Positions 33,883 to 41,640 of a stretch of 44,718 nt of DNA are shown here, piece after piece; position 1 is the stretch's first letter; each line of letters begins with the position of its first letter. The translations under genes and the position numbers were made by a program. Source of the stretch: Ureibacillus manganicus DSM 26584 (GTDB taxonomy: Bacteria > Bacillota > Bacilli > Bacillales_A > Planococcaceae); contig NZ_JPVN01000027.1 in assembly GCF_000772945.1 (NCBI RefSeq), positions 1-44,718 of the forward strand, in the 5' to 3' direction. The notes under the pieces are model-generated. The model saw only the letters and a program-made list of their open reading frames with translations, made no database searches and had not been told where the DNA came from.

Positions 33883-34570
33883 TTTTCCAAGTGTGATGTG
33901 GACTAGTGAGCGCACCCTTCGTTTTGCCTTTCATCAGGAAATCTCTCAACAAAATTTCCTAGCAGTCAATCAGTTTAATCAATTTATTCATAAAATATTC
34001 CGCAATAACATGATTGAAACAGTGCCGGGTTATTTTACGGTAACAGCTTTTCTGAAGAAAAGATTGCCAATTGATATTGCACAGCTTGAAAGTGAGTGGA
34101 GGGAATTTCAACTTGCTTTTAATGATGATATTTCATTAATTTCTCGCGTGGTAAGAATACCTGTCTGCTATGATGAGGAATTTGCGCTTGATATGGAGCG
34201 GGTCATGGAGTTTACTAAGCTCTCATATGAGGAGATCGTTTCAATTCATACGTCTACACCATATGCTGTCCATTTAATTGGGTTCTTACCTGGATTTCCT
34301 TATCTAGGTGGATTGGACCCGCGTCTCCACGTTCCAAGATTACAGACCCCAAGAAAACAAATAGAAGCCTCGTCTGTCGGAATTGGTGGGTATCAAACGG
34401 GAATTTACCCTATTGAATCACCTGGTGGGTGGAACATAATTGGAAGAACACCGTATAAATTATTCGATGTAACGAGGGAAAACCCAACCCTATTACAAAC
34501 GGGAAATCGTGTGGCATTTTACTCAATTACAAAACAAGAGTTTAATAAAATAAATCAAGAAAGTGTGTAG
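33866..34570 (+). CDS. pxpB: 5-oxoprolinase subunit B (KipI family)
   Basis: About 234 residues. The family core is IPVCYDEEFALDMERV, then HLIGFLPGFPYLGGLDPRL, with TPRKQIEASSVGIGGYQTGI and SPGGWNIIGRTP. With PxpC and PxpA it forms the ATP-dependent 5-oxoprolinase that opens pyroglutamate to glutamate. In B. subtilis the homologue KipI also inhibits KinA. GTG 33866 has AAGGA at 8 nt; ATG 33875 is an in-frame alternative. The start overlaps pcp by about 17 nt. Confidence 0.93.
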   Translation: MLQMIDFPSVMWTSERTLRFAFHQEISQQNFLAVNQFNQFIHKIFRNNMIETVPGYFTVTAFLKKRLPIDIAQLESEWREFQLAFNDDISLISRVVRIPVCYDEEFALDMERVMEFTKLSYEEIVSIHTSTPYAVHLIGFLPGFPYLGGLDPRLHVPRLQTPRKQIEASSVGIGGYQTGIYPIESPGGWNIIGRTPYKLFDVTRENPTLLQTGNRVAFYSITKQEFNKINQESV

Positions 34571-34573
34571 AAA

Positions 34574-35437
34574 ATGAAACCTCTACTCAAAATCATACGC
34601 CAAGGCGTTTATACTAGTTTGCAAGACAGTGGCAGGTTTGGCTATCGTGCAATCGGAATTCCTGTATCGGGCGTCATGGATCGATATTCTTTCGAAATGG
34701 GAAATAAAATATTAAATAATGCTCCAAATACGGTTTGTTTAGAAATTTTCAATGGCGGATTCGAGGCTGAGGCATTAAGTGACCATACATATGTAATTAC
34801 CGGAGCAGATGGAGATTTTTTTATTAATGATGTACAACTATATGGTTGGAAAAGTTTTTCGCTTTGTAAGGGTGATCGTTTAAAAATAAAAGGTTCCCAC
34901 AATGGATCTATTTTTTATGTAATCCCACAAGGAGGGGTTGCGACTGAGTCCATCTTACAGAGTCGTTCTACTTATCCATTTGCGAGAATTGGAGAAGAGA
35001 TTACTCAAGGTCGAACTTTGTACGGTCATGAGTTAGAGCAGACACAATTTGTCCGTGGATTAATGCCGATCCATAGGCCGCGGTTCGATTATATTGTTCA
35101 GGTGCGGATTTTTAAGGGACCACATTTTGACCACTTTACACCAGCAAGTCGCGATCGATTGTCCCACAGCACTTTTCAATACACAGGTGGCAACCGAATG
35201 GGATACTTTTTCAAAGGGGAAAAATTAAACTTAATAGAGAACCGAGAAATCATTTCAGAAGCGACTCAGTTTGGTACAATACAAGTTCCCCCAAATGGGA
35301 ATCCGATTGTGTTAATGGCCGATGCTCAAACGGTAGGGGGTTACCCAATCATTGGAACCGTGCATGAAGATGATTTATTCAAAGTCGCTCAATTGCGTAC
35401 GTTCAATAAAATACAGTTTCGTTTGATGGAGGACTAA
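34574..35437 (+). CDS. pxpC: 5-oxoprolinase subunit C (KipA, biotin-dependent carboxyltransferase-like family)
   Basis: 287 residues, shorter than the roughly 310-335 common in the family. It begins LKIIRQGVYTSLQDSGRFGY and contains GIPVSGVMDRYSF, PQGGVATESILQSRSTY, and near the end ILMADAQTVGGYP-like VLMADAQTVGGYPIIGTV. It associates with PxpB. It starts 3 nt after pxpB and ends 2 nt before pxpA. Despite the family name, no biotin is involved in the 5-oxoprolinase role. Confidence 0.92.
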   Translation: MKPLLKIIRQGVYTSLQDSGRFGYRAIGIPVSGVMDRYSFEMGNKILNNAPNTVCLEIFNGGFEAEALSDHTYVITGADGDFFINDVQLYGWKSFSLCKGDRLKIKGSHNGSIFYVIPQGGVATESILQSRSTYPFARIGEEITQGRTLYGHELEQTQFVRGLMPIHRPRFDYIVQVRIFKGPHFDHFTPASRDRLSHSTFQYTGGNRMGYFFKGEKLNLIENREIISEATQFGTIQVPPNGNPIVLMADAQTVGGYPIIGTVHEDDLFKVAQLRTFNKIQFRLMED

Positions 35438-35439
35438 CT

Positions 35440-36165
35440 ATGCCGATGGATATCAATTGCGATATGGGAGAAAGTTTTGGAGCATTTCGTGTCGGAAATG
35501 ACCAAGAAATTTTAAGATATGTAACCTCTATTAATATTGCGTGTGGTTTTCATGCGGGGGACCCGATGATTATGCGCCAAACAGTTAGACACGCGATCAC
35601 CAATAATGTGAAAATTGGTGCTCACCCTGGGTATCCCGATCTTCAAGGTTTCGGCCGTCGTAATATGGAGTTCACCCCTGAAGAAATTTACAACATGATG
35701 ATCTATCAGGTTGGCGCATTGAAGGCATTTGTTGACATCGAAGGTGGGGAACTTCATCACGTGAAGCCCCACGGTGCGCTGTACAACCAAAGTGCGAACG
35801 ATGCTGTGAAGGCGCAAGCTGTAATTGATGCTGTGTATGATCTAGGGCCGAACTTAATTCTCTATTGCTTATCTGGAAGTTTAATCGCCAAAATGGCAAA
35901 GGACAAAGGGTTAGCGGTTTATGAAGAAGCCTTTTCCGACCGCAACTACAACGATGACGGAACATTGGTAAGCCGCTCTTTTGATAATGCCCTTATTGAG
36001 GGTGAAGACGCGATGCTCGAACATGTTAGTCGAATAATATTATCTAATGAAGTCATGACAGTTCAAAACAAAGTAATAAAATTAAATGCACAAACTTTAT
36101 GCATACACGGTGATGGTGGTCATGCTTTGGAATTTGCTAAAAAAATAAGCAAATTAAATAAATGA
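35440..36165 (+). CDS. pxpA: 5-oxoprolinase subunit A (LamB/YcsF family)
   Basis: 241 residues. DINCDMGESFGAF (about 4-16), the ACGFHAGDP loop, GAHPGYPDLQGFGRR, VKPHGALYNQ and the late CIHGDGGHA are all conserved LamB/YcsF motifs. It completes the ATP-dependent 5-oxoprolinase. GGAGG lies 7 nt before ATG 35440. It is the last gene of pcp-pxpB-pxpC-pxpA; B. subtilis has pxpA first and pcp elsewhere. Confidence 0.94.
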   Translation: MPMDINCDMGESFGAFRVGNDQEILRYVTSINIACGFHAGDPMIMRQTVRHAITNNVKIGAHPGYPDLQGFGRRNMEFTPEEIYNMMIYQVGALKAFVDIEGGELHHVKPHGALYNQSANDAVKAQAVIDAVYDLGPNLILYCLSGSLIAKMAKDKGLAVYEEAFSDRNYNDDGTLVSRSFDNALIEGEDAMLEHVSRIILSNEVMTVQNKVIKLNAQTLCIHGDGGHALEFAKKISKLNK

Positions 36166-36264
36166 ATGTATTAAAACGCATCAAATTATTAATTTCCAAT
36201 AATAACCATTTATTATCTTTCATCTCTCTTACTTTAAGTATAATTGAAGTAGGGGGGATGTTTT

Positions 36265-37143
36265 TTGCATTTAGTAGAGAGAACCATTCCATCGAAAATT
36301 ATTGTTTTGGATGCATTAAATAGAAGGGCGCCGAGTGAGTTAATTGAAAAACTGCTTAGACGGGCAGAGATTGGATTTCGTGGTGAAATAAAGGTAGATC
36401 CGCTATGTAATGAAATGATATTACCACAAAATTCAATACTCTTTCATAACTATGAATCCAACAACCATCAACTTGATACGTTATTTGTGTGTGAGCATTT
36501 CATTTTAATTTTAGAAATTAAAAATATTTCTGGTTTTATTTGGTATGAGGAAGAAAAACATCAGTTTTTAAGTAAAAAGAAATCAGGGGAGGTTGAAAGT
36601 TTTCAAAGTCCAATCGAGCAAGTAAAACGTAATGGAGATTTCATTGAAGGGGTGGTTGAACGATTAGGTTTAACTGTCCCAATTCAAAAAGCGGTCGTCA
36701 TTGCAGAACCATCAACCGTTATTGGTAAAATACCATACGAAATTCCAATTTTTCATGCAATTGGTTTGCGAACTGAAGTGAACAAGTTATTATTAAAGTA
36801 TCCGAAGCCTTTTATGGCAAAGATTCACTTTGAATTATTGACTGATGAACTTATTCGAATGTATCTTCCTGGCATATATAAACCAAAGTTTGAAATCCCA
36901 TCGATTCGAAAAGGAGCTATTTGCATTTGTGGTGGAACAATGCGTTATCAAAGCGGCAAATTTGTTTGCTCCTGTGGTAATGTAACGAAAGAAGCGTTAT
37001 ACCAGGGTTTACATGATTATCGAGTACTTTTTAATGAATGGATATCAAATAAAGAGTTTCGGGAGTTTTTTATGATTGATAGTCCAAATTTAGTGAATAA
37101 ACTATTAGTTAGAATGAAACAAGATTACAAAGGACTCAGGTAG
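36265..37143 (+). CDS. NERD-domain protein with zinc-ribbon tail (second copy)
   Basis: 292 residues with the same architecture as the protein at 30464-31378: GFRGE (37-41), HQLDTLFV (about 68-75) and LEIKN (83-87) form the NERD nuclease-like core, and C220, C222, C235 and C237 form a compact zinc ribbon, followed by a helical C-terminus. Sequence identity to the other copy looks modest, so this is an old duplication or independent acquisition. TTG 36265 lies behind AGGGGGGATG. A TATAAT box at 36239-36244 has no clear -35. Confidence 0.8.
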   Translation: MHLVERTIPSKIIVLDALNRRAPSELIEKLLRRAEIGFRGEIKVDPLCNEMILPQNSILFHNYESNNHQLDTLFVCEHFILILEIKNISGFIWYEEEKHQFLSKKKSGEVESFQSPIEQVKRNGDFIEGVVERLGLTVPIQKAVVIAEPSTVIGKIPYEIPIFHAIGLRTEVNKLLLKYPKPFMAKIHFELLTDELIRMYLPGIYKPKFEIPSIRKGAICICGGTMRYQSGKFVCSCGNVTKEALYQGLHDYRVLFNEWISNKEFREFFMIDSPNLVNKLLVRMKQDYKGLR

Positions 37144-37198
37144 GGGGAGACTCTATTACATTCCAAAAAATATTTGGAAACACTTATAAATTAATGGA

Positions 37199-37290
37199 TT
37201 GTCGGATTTCCCGAAAAAAGTGGCGGATTTCCCAAAAAGTTTGGCGGATATTTCGCTGGGTTTGGCGGATATTTCATCAAAAATAGCGGA
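37199..37290. repeat. 21-bp tandem repeat (about four and a half units)
   Basis: CGGA recurs at 37203, 37224, 37245, 37266 and 37287, an exact 21-bp period. The unit is roughly TGGCGGATTTCCCAAAAAGT with drift (ATTTC or TTTCC variants). It lies between the second NERD gene and the 37338 gene. Frames on both strands read through it because 21 is seven codons; I do not consider them genes. Confidence 0.88.
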
Positions 37291-37337
37291 ATCCACTTCA
37301 TTAATCTACTTATATAACACAAAGCAGGTATCAAAAA

Positions 37338-37691
37338 ATGAACAAAATTATCGATTTTATTCAAATAAAACAGCAGAAACAAAACGAACAGCTCGCAAAA
37401 GTGTTTCAAAAAGCAAATACTTTAAAAAATCCCCAAGATATTGATAAACTAGTTGACACAAAATCGCTAGCCGTGCAGGAACACAAACTATTTCTTGCAT
37501 TTCTTACATATCTTGAGGAACAAGACATTGAGCCGAAGACCATTTTTCAAGCAGTCCTCCGTTTACCAAAACATCAATTTGAAGCGGAGTATCAGATGAA
37601 CTGGTATTCGGTGGTACAGCTATGTTTTACTTTCCTTGCTATATTGAAAGAAAATGATCCACAATCCTATGAACAGTTCATCAATTTATAA
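37338..37691 (+). CDS. Hypothetical protein, unknown family
   Basis: 117 residues, no signal peptide, one mildly hydrophobic stretch near the end (SVVQLCFTFLAIL, about 95-107). It is mostly charged helix with a Lys/Gln-rich beginning. I do not recognise it. The ATG at 37338 has a weak GCAGGT upstream. It lies between the 21-bp repeats and the miaB promoter region. Coding is plausible because the frame is clean, has an ATG start and normal amino acid use. Confidence 0.6.
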   Translation: MNKIIDFIQIKQQKQNEQLAKVFQKANTLKNPQDIDKLVDTKSLAVQEHKLFLAFLTYLEEQDIEPKTIFQAVLRLPKHQFEAEYQMNWYSVVQLCFTFLAILKENDPQSYEQFINL

Positions 37692-37709
37692 CAATTTCAA
37701 CTACTTTTA

Positions 37710-37790
37710 TTGTTCTTTCTATGTAAATGTCGTTATAATAATATAATGGAATTCGAATGTGCAAAACGCGAATTACATAACTAAATTCGC
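37710..37790 (+). promoter_or_regulatory. Candidate miaB promoter followed by an inverted repeat
   Basis: TTGTTC at 37710-37715, an 18-nt spacer and TATAAT at 37734-37739. Just downstream, GCGAATT (37768-37774) and AATTCGC (37784-37790) form a perfect 7-bp inverted repeat with a 9-nt centre, flanked by GCAAAA on both sides. It could be an operator or leader hairpin. Confidence 0.5.
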
Positions 37791-37854
37791 AAAATGCATA
37801 TGTAAATAAAAATAAAATAGTTCGAACCCCATTTGAAAGGAGTAAAAAAGTTCG

Positions 37855-39402
37855 ATGAATGAAGAACAACGAGTAGCAAGTCAGCAAGTGAAGCAACCAA
37901 AACCAGACAACTCCAAAACTGAAAAAGACTATAGCAAATATTTCGAGCGCGTAATTACAGCGCCTTCCTTAAAAGATGCAAAAAAACGTGGGAAAGAAGA
38001 AGTAAAATATCATAAAGATTTTGCCATTCCAGAAGAATTCAAAGGTATGGGCGAAGGGCGTAAGTTTTTCATTCGTACATATGGCTGTCAAATGAACGAG
38101 CATGACTCAGAAGTGATGGCTGGTATCTTCATGGAGCTAGGCTATGAACCAACTGACAACATTGAAGAAACAGATGTTGTTCTATTAAATACATGTGCTA
38201 TTCGTGAAAATGCGGAGAACAAAGTATTTGGAGAGCTTGGCTATTTACTTAAATATAAACGCAAAAACCCGGAATTGTTGATCGGTGTTTGTGGATGTAT
38301 GTCTCAGGAAGAGTCAGTTGTGAATAAAATCTTGACTCAATACCAACATGTGGACATGGTTTTCGGTACACATAACATTCACCGCCTGCCAAACATTTTA
38401 AAAGAAGCTTATATGTCGAAGGAAATGGTTGTTGACGTTTGGTCAAAAGAGGGGGACGTTCTTGAAAACCTTCCAAAACAACGCAATGGCTCGATTAAAG
38501 CTTGGGTTAACATCATGTACGGATGCGACAAATTCTGTACATACTGTATCGTTCCTTATACTCGCGGAAAAGAGCGTAGCCGCCGTCCGGATGAAATTAT
38601 TCAAGAAGTACGTGAGCTTGCAGCACATGGTTACCAAGAAATTATGTTACTTGGTCAAAACGTGAACGCCTACGGTAAAGATTTCACAGATATCGACTAT
38701 CGTCTTGGCGATTTAATGGATGAGTTACGCAAAATTGATATTCCGCGAATCCGTTTCACAACAAGTCACCCTCGCGACTTCGATAATCACTTAATCGAAG
38801 TGTTAGCAAAAGGTGGCAACCTTGTAGAACATATTCATTTACCAGTTCAATCTGGATCTAACGATGTCTTAAAAATTATGGCGCGTAAATATACACGTGA
38901 ACATTTCCTAGATTTAGTTCGCAAAATTAAAGAAGCGATGCCAAACGTCGCATTAACGACTGACATAATTGTTGGCTATCCAAATGAAACAGAAGAACAA
39001 TTCCAGGAAACAATTGATTTATACCGTGAAGTTGGCTTTGAGATGGCATTCACTTATATTTATTCGCCACGAGAAGGGACACCAGCTGCAAAAATGGTAG
39101 ACAATGTTCCATTAGAAGTGAAAAAAGAACGACTTCAACGTTTAAATGCAGTTGTGGAAGAGTTTTCAGCCGCTGCACTTAAAAATTATGATGGTCAAGA
39201 AGTAGAAGTACTAGTTGAAGGAACAAGTAAAAAACGTGATGACATGCTAGCAGGTTATACACGTCGCAATAAATTAGTAAACTTTGCAGGACCGAAAGAA
39301 TTAATCGGTCACATTGTGAAGGTAAAAATTACAGATGCAAAATCGTATTCTTTACGCGGGGATTTTGTTGAAGTAGTAAAACGACATGAGGTGGAAGTAT
39401 AA
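37855..39402 (+). CDS. miaB: tRNA-2-methylthio-N6-dimethylallyladenosine synthase
   Basis: 515 residues with the usual Bacillales N-terminal extension of about 65 residues. The auxiliary cluster Cys are C78 ([10 protein letters not shown]), C114 ([11 protein letters not shown]) and C148 (GVCGCMSQ), and the radical-SAM triad is C224, C228 and C231 ([10 protein letters not shown]). The C-terminal TRAM domain begins near 440 ([13 protein letters not shown]). It adds the 2-methylthio group at A37 of tRNAs reading UNN codons. AAAGGAG precedes ATG 37855. The stop overlaps the ricA start by one base. Confidence 0.97.
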   Translation: MNEEQRVASQQVKQPKPDNSKTEKDYSKYFERVITAPSLKDAKKRGKEEVKYHKDFAIPEEFKGMGEGRKFFIRTYGCQMNEHDSEVMAGIFMELGYEPTDNIEETDVVLLNTCAIRENAENKVFGELGYLLKYKRKNPELLIGVCGCMSQEESVVNKILTQYQHVDMVFGTHNIHRLPNILKEAYMSKEMVVDVWSKEGDVLENLPKQRNGSIKAWVNIMYGCDKFCTYCIVPYTRGKERSRRPDEIIQEVRELAAHGYQEIMLLGQNVNAYGKDFTDIDYRLGDLMDELRKIDIPRIRFTTSHPRDFDNHLIEVLAKGGNLVEHIHLPVQSGSNDVLKIMARKYTREHFLDLVRKIKEAMPNVALTTDIIVGYPNETEEQFQETIDLYREVGFEMAFTYIYSPREGTPAAKMVDNVPLEVKKERLQRLNAVVEEFSAAALKNYDGQEVEVLVEGTSKKRDDMLAGYTRRNKLVNFAGPKELIGHIVKVKITDAKSYSLRGDFVEVVKRHEVEV

Positions 39403-39839
39403 TGACGACAAAGTTATATACAAAAGAGGAAATCGTAGAAAAAGCAAAAGAAATCGCACACATGATCGCGAATACAGAACAAGTTGATTTTTTCAAAAAA
39501 GCAGAAGCACAAATTAACGACAACCAATTCGTTCGTGAAAAAATCGCAAGTTTAAAAACATTACAAAAGCAAGCGGTAAACTTCCAACATCTTGGGAAAG
39601 AAAGAGCGTTAAAGTTAATTGAAGAAAAAATTGAGAAAATCGAACAAGAGATTGACGAGCTTCCAATCGTGCAAGAATTCAAGCAATCTCAATACGAAGT
39701 AAACAATTTATTGCAATTAGTGTCAAACGCAATTGCAAATAGTGTAACAGATGAAGTGATCGAATCTACAGGCGGCGATGTGTTAAAAGGCGAAACAGGC
39801 TCGAAAGTTCGCAATAGCCAGCCAGGAAGCTGTAGTTAA
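39402..39839 (+). CDS. ricA: RicA (YmcA) family regulator of the RicAFT complex
   Basis: 145 residues, alpha-helical com_ylbF-type fold (EEIVEKAKEIAHMIANTEQV, then a long coiled-coil at about 60-100), ending TGGDVLKGETGSKVRNSQPG followed by SCS. In B. subtilis RicA, with RicF and RicT, stimulates RNase Y processing and is needed for biofilm, competence and sporulation, and carries cluster-ligating cysteines near its C-terminus. Here I see only one Cys, the penultimate residue. It is coupled to miaB by overlap, as is common in the order. A strong terminator follows. Confidence 0.92.
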   Translation: MTTKLYTKEEIVEKAKEIAHMIANTEQVDFFKKAEAQINDNQFVREKIASLKTLQKQAVNFQHLGKERALKLIEEKIEKIEQEIDELPIVQEFKQSQYEVNNLLQLVSNAIANSVTDEVIESTGGDVLKGETGSKVRNSQPGSCS

Positions 39840-39858
39840 TTTTATATTTAATAATTTA

Positions 39859-39893
39859 GGCTATCTTGAAATTTGTTCAAGATAGCCTTTTTA
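39859..39893 (+). terminator. Terminator of miaB-ricA
   Basis: GGCTATCTTGAA pairs with TTCAAGATAGCC around a 5-nt loop and is followed by TTTTT. Confidence 0.92.
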
Positions 39894-39985
39894 TTTTCAA
39901 AAACTTTTTTTCATTTTTCCCGTTTATGACCCAGTTCTTTTTAGAAACTCGACATAATTTAATAATGTTACGGGAGGTGAGAATT

Positions 39986-40105
39986 ATGTCATCAAACTTC
40001 GTAGGTGGATCGTATGATAATAAAGGAAATGGTTTCGCTTTATTAGTTGTATTGTTCATTCTTTTAATTATTGTTGGTACTGCTTTTGCTAAAAACTACT
40101 ACTAA
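39986..40105 (+). CDS. Small YjcZ-type sporulation peptide
   Basis: 39 residues: a polar Gly-rich head (MSSNFVGGSYDNKGNG), one membrane helix (FALLVVLFILLIIVGTAFA) and a short KNYY tail, the pattern of the YjcZ family of sporulation peptides. GGGAGGTGAG precedes ATG 39986. Upstream, CATAATTTA at 39953-39961 matches a mother-cell sigma-K type -10 (CATANNNTA), but I find no matching AC box at the right distance. It was too short for many gene callers. Confidence 0.8.
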   Translation: MSSNFVGGSYDNKGNGFALLVVLFILLIIVGTAFAKNYY

Positions 40106-40153
40106 TTAAAAAAAACCGTCGCTATACAACTAATAATGAACACCTTCAAAGAC

Positions 40154-40190
40154 TAGGGCAAATGGCTCTGGTCTTTAATTTTTTATAAGA
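40154..40190 (+). terminator. Terminator after the YjcZ-type gene
   Basis: AAAGACTAGGGC pairs with GCTCTGGTCTTT (two G-U pairs) around AAATG, followed by a T-rich run. Confidence 0.75.
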
Positions 40191-40286
40191 AATTTAAAAT
40201 ACATAGCCAATCTTTGAAATGAAGTATAAATCAACCATAGAATAACAAACTAACGGTGAAACAAAAATGGATAGGAGGTTTTTTGA

Positions 40287-40493
40287 ATGAAACAAAATCC
40301 GCAACGAAAAGTTCAAAAAACGAATAAGGATTTCATTCCGAAAGAGGAAATGATCAAAAATATTGAAAAAAATATGGAAATCGCAGAAATCAATATGGAT
40401 TATGCGGGTAAAGAGGAATTAGAACATCTACAAGAAAAGAACGAACGTCGTAAACACGAAATTCAAAAATTGAAAAATGAACCACTAAGTTAA
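40287..40493 (+). CDS. Tlp-like small acid-soluble spore protein
   Basis: 68 residues, highly charged and helical. MIKNIEKNMEIAEINMDYAG followed by KEELEHLQEKNERRKHEIQK resembles the Tlp (SspT) core 'NIREAEE...KNERR..I', though it is shorter than the usual about 80 residues. It would be a forespore protein of minor SASP type. An excellent ribosome site (AGGAGGT) precedes ATG 40287. A possible sigma-G type promoter (TGAAAT at 40215 and CATAGAA at 40236) is weak. It has its own strong terminator. Confidence 0.6.
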   Translation: MKQNPQRKVQKTNKDFIPKEEMIKNIEKNMEIAEINMDYAGKEELEHLQEKNERRKHEIQKLKNEPLS

Positions 40494-40530
40494 AATGTCA
40501 CCTATTTTATCTAATTTGTAAAAAACTTTT

Positions 40531-40577
40531 AGCATCGTCACTTGTTAGTCTGAAAAACAAGTGAAGGTGCTTTTTTT
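40531..40577 (+). terminator. Terminator after the Tlp-like gene
   Basis: TCACTTGTT pairs with AACAAGTGA, with outer AGCA/TGCT pairing and a T run. Confidence 0.9.
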
Positions 40578-40705
40578 ATCTTTTCTCCTATCATATACTG
40601 TTTAAATTTCCTCCAATAATTTTTCAAAAAAGAAAAACCATATTTCACCTTGCTGCATACAATACATCATGTGAATAGCCCAAAGAGATGCTTCAACATC
40701 TATTA

Positions 40706-40795
40706 TTAAAAATCGCGTACCATAATTTAACGCGCTATTTTTAATAGGGATTGTGCCTAAATTTATTCTTTCTTTCATTTCACCAATTAGGCACA
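40706..40795. promoter_or_regulatory. Two inverted repeats upstream of cotE
   Basis: TTAAAAATCGCG (40706-40717) pairs with CGCG-CT-ATTTTTAA (40731-40744) with a 2-nt bulge; then TGTGCCTAA (40752-40760) pairs perfectly with TTAGGCACA (40787-40795). They lie in the 344-nt gap between the Tlp-like gene and cotE, which otherwise holds only the Tlp-like terminator. They may be operators for sporulation regulators; no known consensus was recognised. AAAGGAGG at about 40823-40830 is the cotE ribosome site. Confidence 0.4.
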
Positions 40796-40837
40796 TGTCG
40801 CATATCATAGGTCGACTAGTATAAAGGAGGAAACAAA

Positions 40838-41416
40838 TTGAAACGTTTGCGTCAAATCGTGACAAAAGCGGTTGTTGCTAAAGGGAAAAAGAGAACTGAA
40901 TCGAGTGAAGTATTACGTCCACCACATACACCAACAAGTATTCTAGGGTGCTGGGTGATTAACCACCACTACCATGCAAAAAAACATGGGAAATATGTTG
41001 AGATTACTGGTAAATTCGATGTAAACGTATGGTATGCATATAATAACCATACAAAAACTGCGGTTTACACAGATACAATTAACTACAAAGACAGAGTAAA
41101 ATTACATTATCGTGATGAAGATGTGATCGATTCTGATGATGTAAAGGTTCGCGTGTTGCAACAACCTAACTGTATCGAAGCGATTATTACACAAAACGGT
41201 GACTGCTTCAATGTTGTCATCGAACGTGAATACTTAGTAGAAGTGATCGGTGAAACAAAAGTAGTAGTTTCTGTTCACCCAATTGAATTCGAAGAAGAAT
41301 GGAAATTCCAACATGGAGACGATGACGAATCATCTTCTAGCTCATCTTCTTCAAGTTCTTCTAGCTCATCATCTAGCAGCAATAATGACGAATCATCTTC
41401 GTTTCGTAAAAGATAA
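40838..41416 (+). CDS. cotE: Outer spore coat morphogenetic protein CotE
   Basis: 192 residues. The conserved body is LRQIVTKAVVAKGKK, TSILGCWVINHHYHAKK, ITGKFDVNVWYAYNNHTKTA and the VLQQPNC segment, typical of CotE, which assembles the outer coat. The C-terminus differs from the acidic tail of B. subtilis CotE: after DDDE there is a run of 17 serines encoded by mixed codons (TCA, TCT, AGC, AGT), then NNDESSSFRKR. TTG 40838 follows a perfect AAAGGAGG. The order miaB-ricA-cotE-mutS is conserved in Bacillales. Confidence 0.96.
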   Translation: MKRLRQIVTKAVVAKGKKRTESSEVLRPPHTPTSILGCWVINHHYHAKKHGKYVEITGKFDVNVWYAYNNHTKTAVYTDTINYKDRVKLHYRDEDVIDSDDVKVRVLQQPNCIEAIITQNGDCFNVVIEREYLVEVIGETKVVVSVHPIEFEEEWKFQHGDDDESSSSSSSSSSSSSSSSSNNDESSSFRKR

Positions 41417-41422
41417 TTTTTG

Positions 41423-41470
41423 AGAGCGCCTTTCTACGCCAAAATGTAGATTTAAAAGGCGCTCTTTTTT
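41423..41470 (+). terminator. Terminator of cotE
   Basis: AGAGCGCCTTT pairs with AAAGGCGCTCT; an inner CTAC/GTAG pairs as well, and a T run follows. Confidence 0.9.
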
Positions 41471-41640
41471 CTTCTTTTGATATAATAAAATATAGTATTA
41501 TGGAGAAATCGTATAATCCATTCAAAGTGGCGATTCTTTTATAACATAAAAATGAACGTTCTAATGAACATATATAGATTATAATTTACGAGAATTTTCC
41601 TCAAGTTTTACGTTTGGGGTAGTTAAGAGAGGGAAAAAGT

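Noticed and set aside
37191-37444. Proteins on both strands across the 21-bp repeats
   Set aside because: Seven-codon periodic peptides on both strands are expected from a 21-bp repeat; no ribosome site on either.
40602-40865. Reverse-strand 87-codon frame upstream of cotE
   Set aside because: It runs into the cotE start on the opposite strand, its beginning lies inside the cotE ribosome site region, and I recognise no family. An internal ATG at about 40796 would give 64 residues; coding cannot be fully excluded.
41551-41570. LexA-type operator before mutS (GAACGTTC and GTTC-TAAT-GAAC)
   Set aside because: The Bacillus SOS box is GAAC-N4-GTTC; here either the spacer is missing or the half-sites are in the opposite order.
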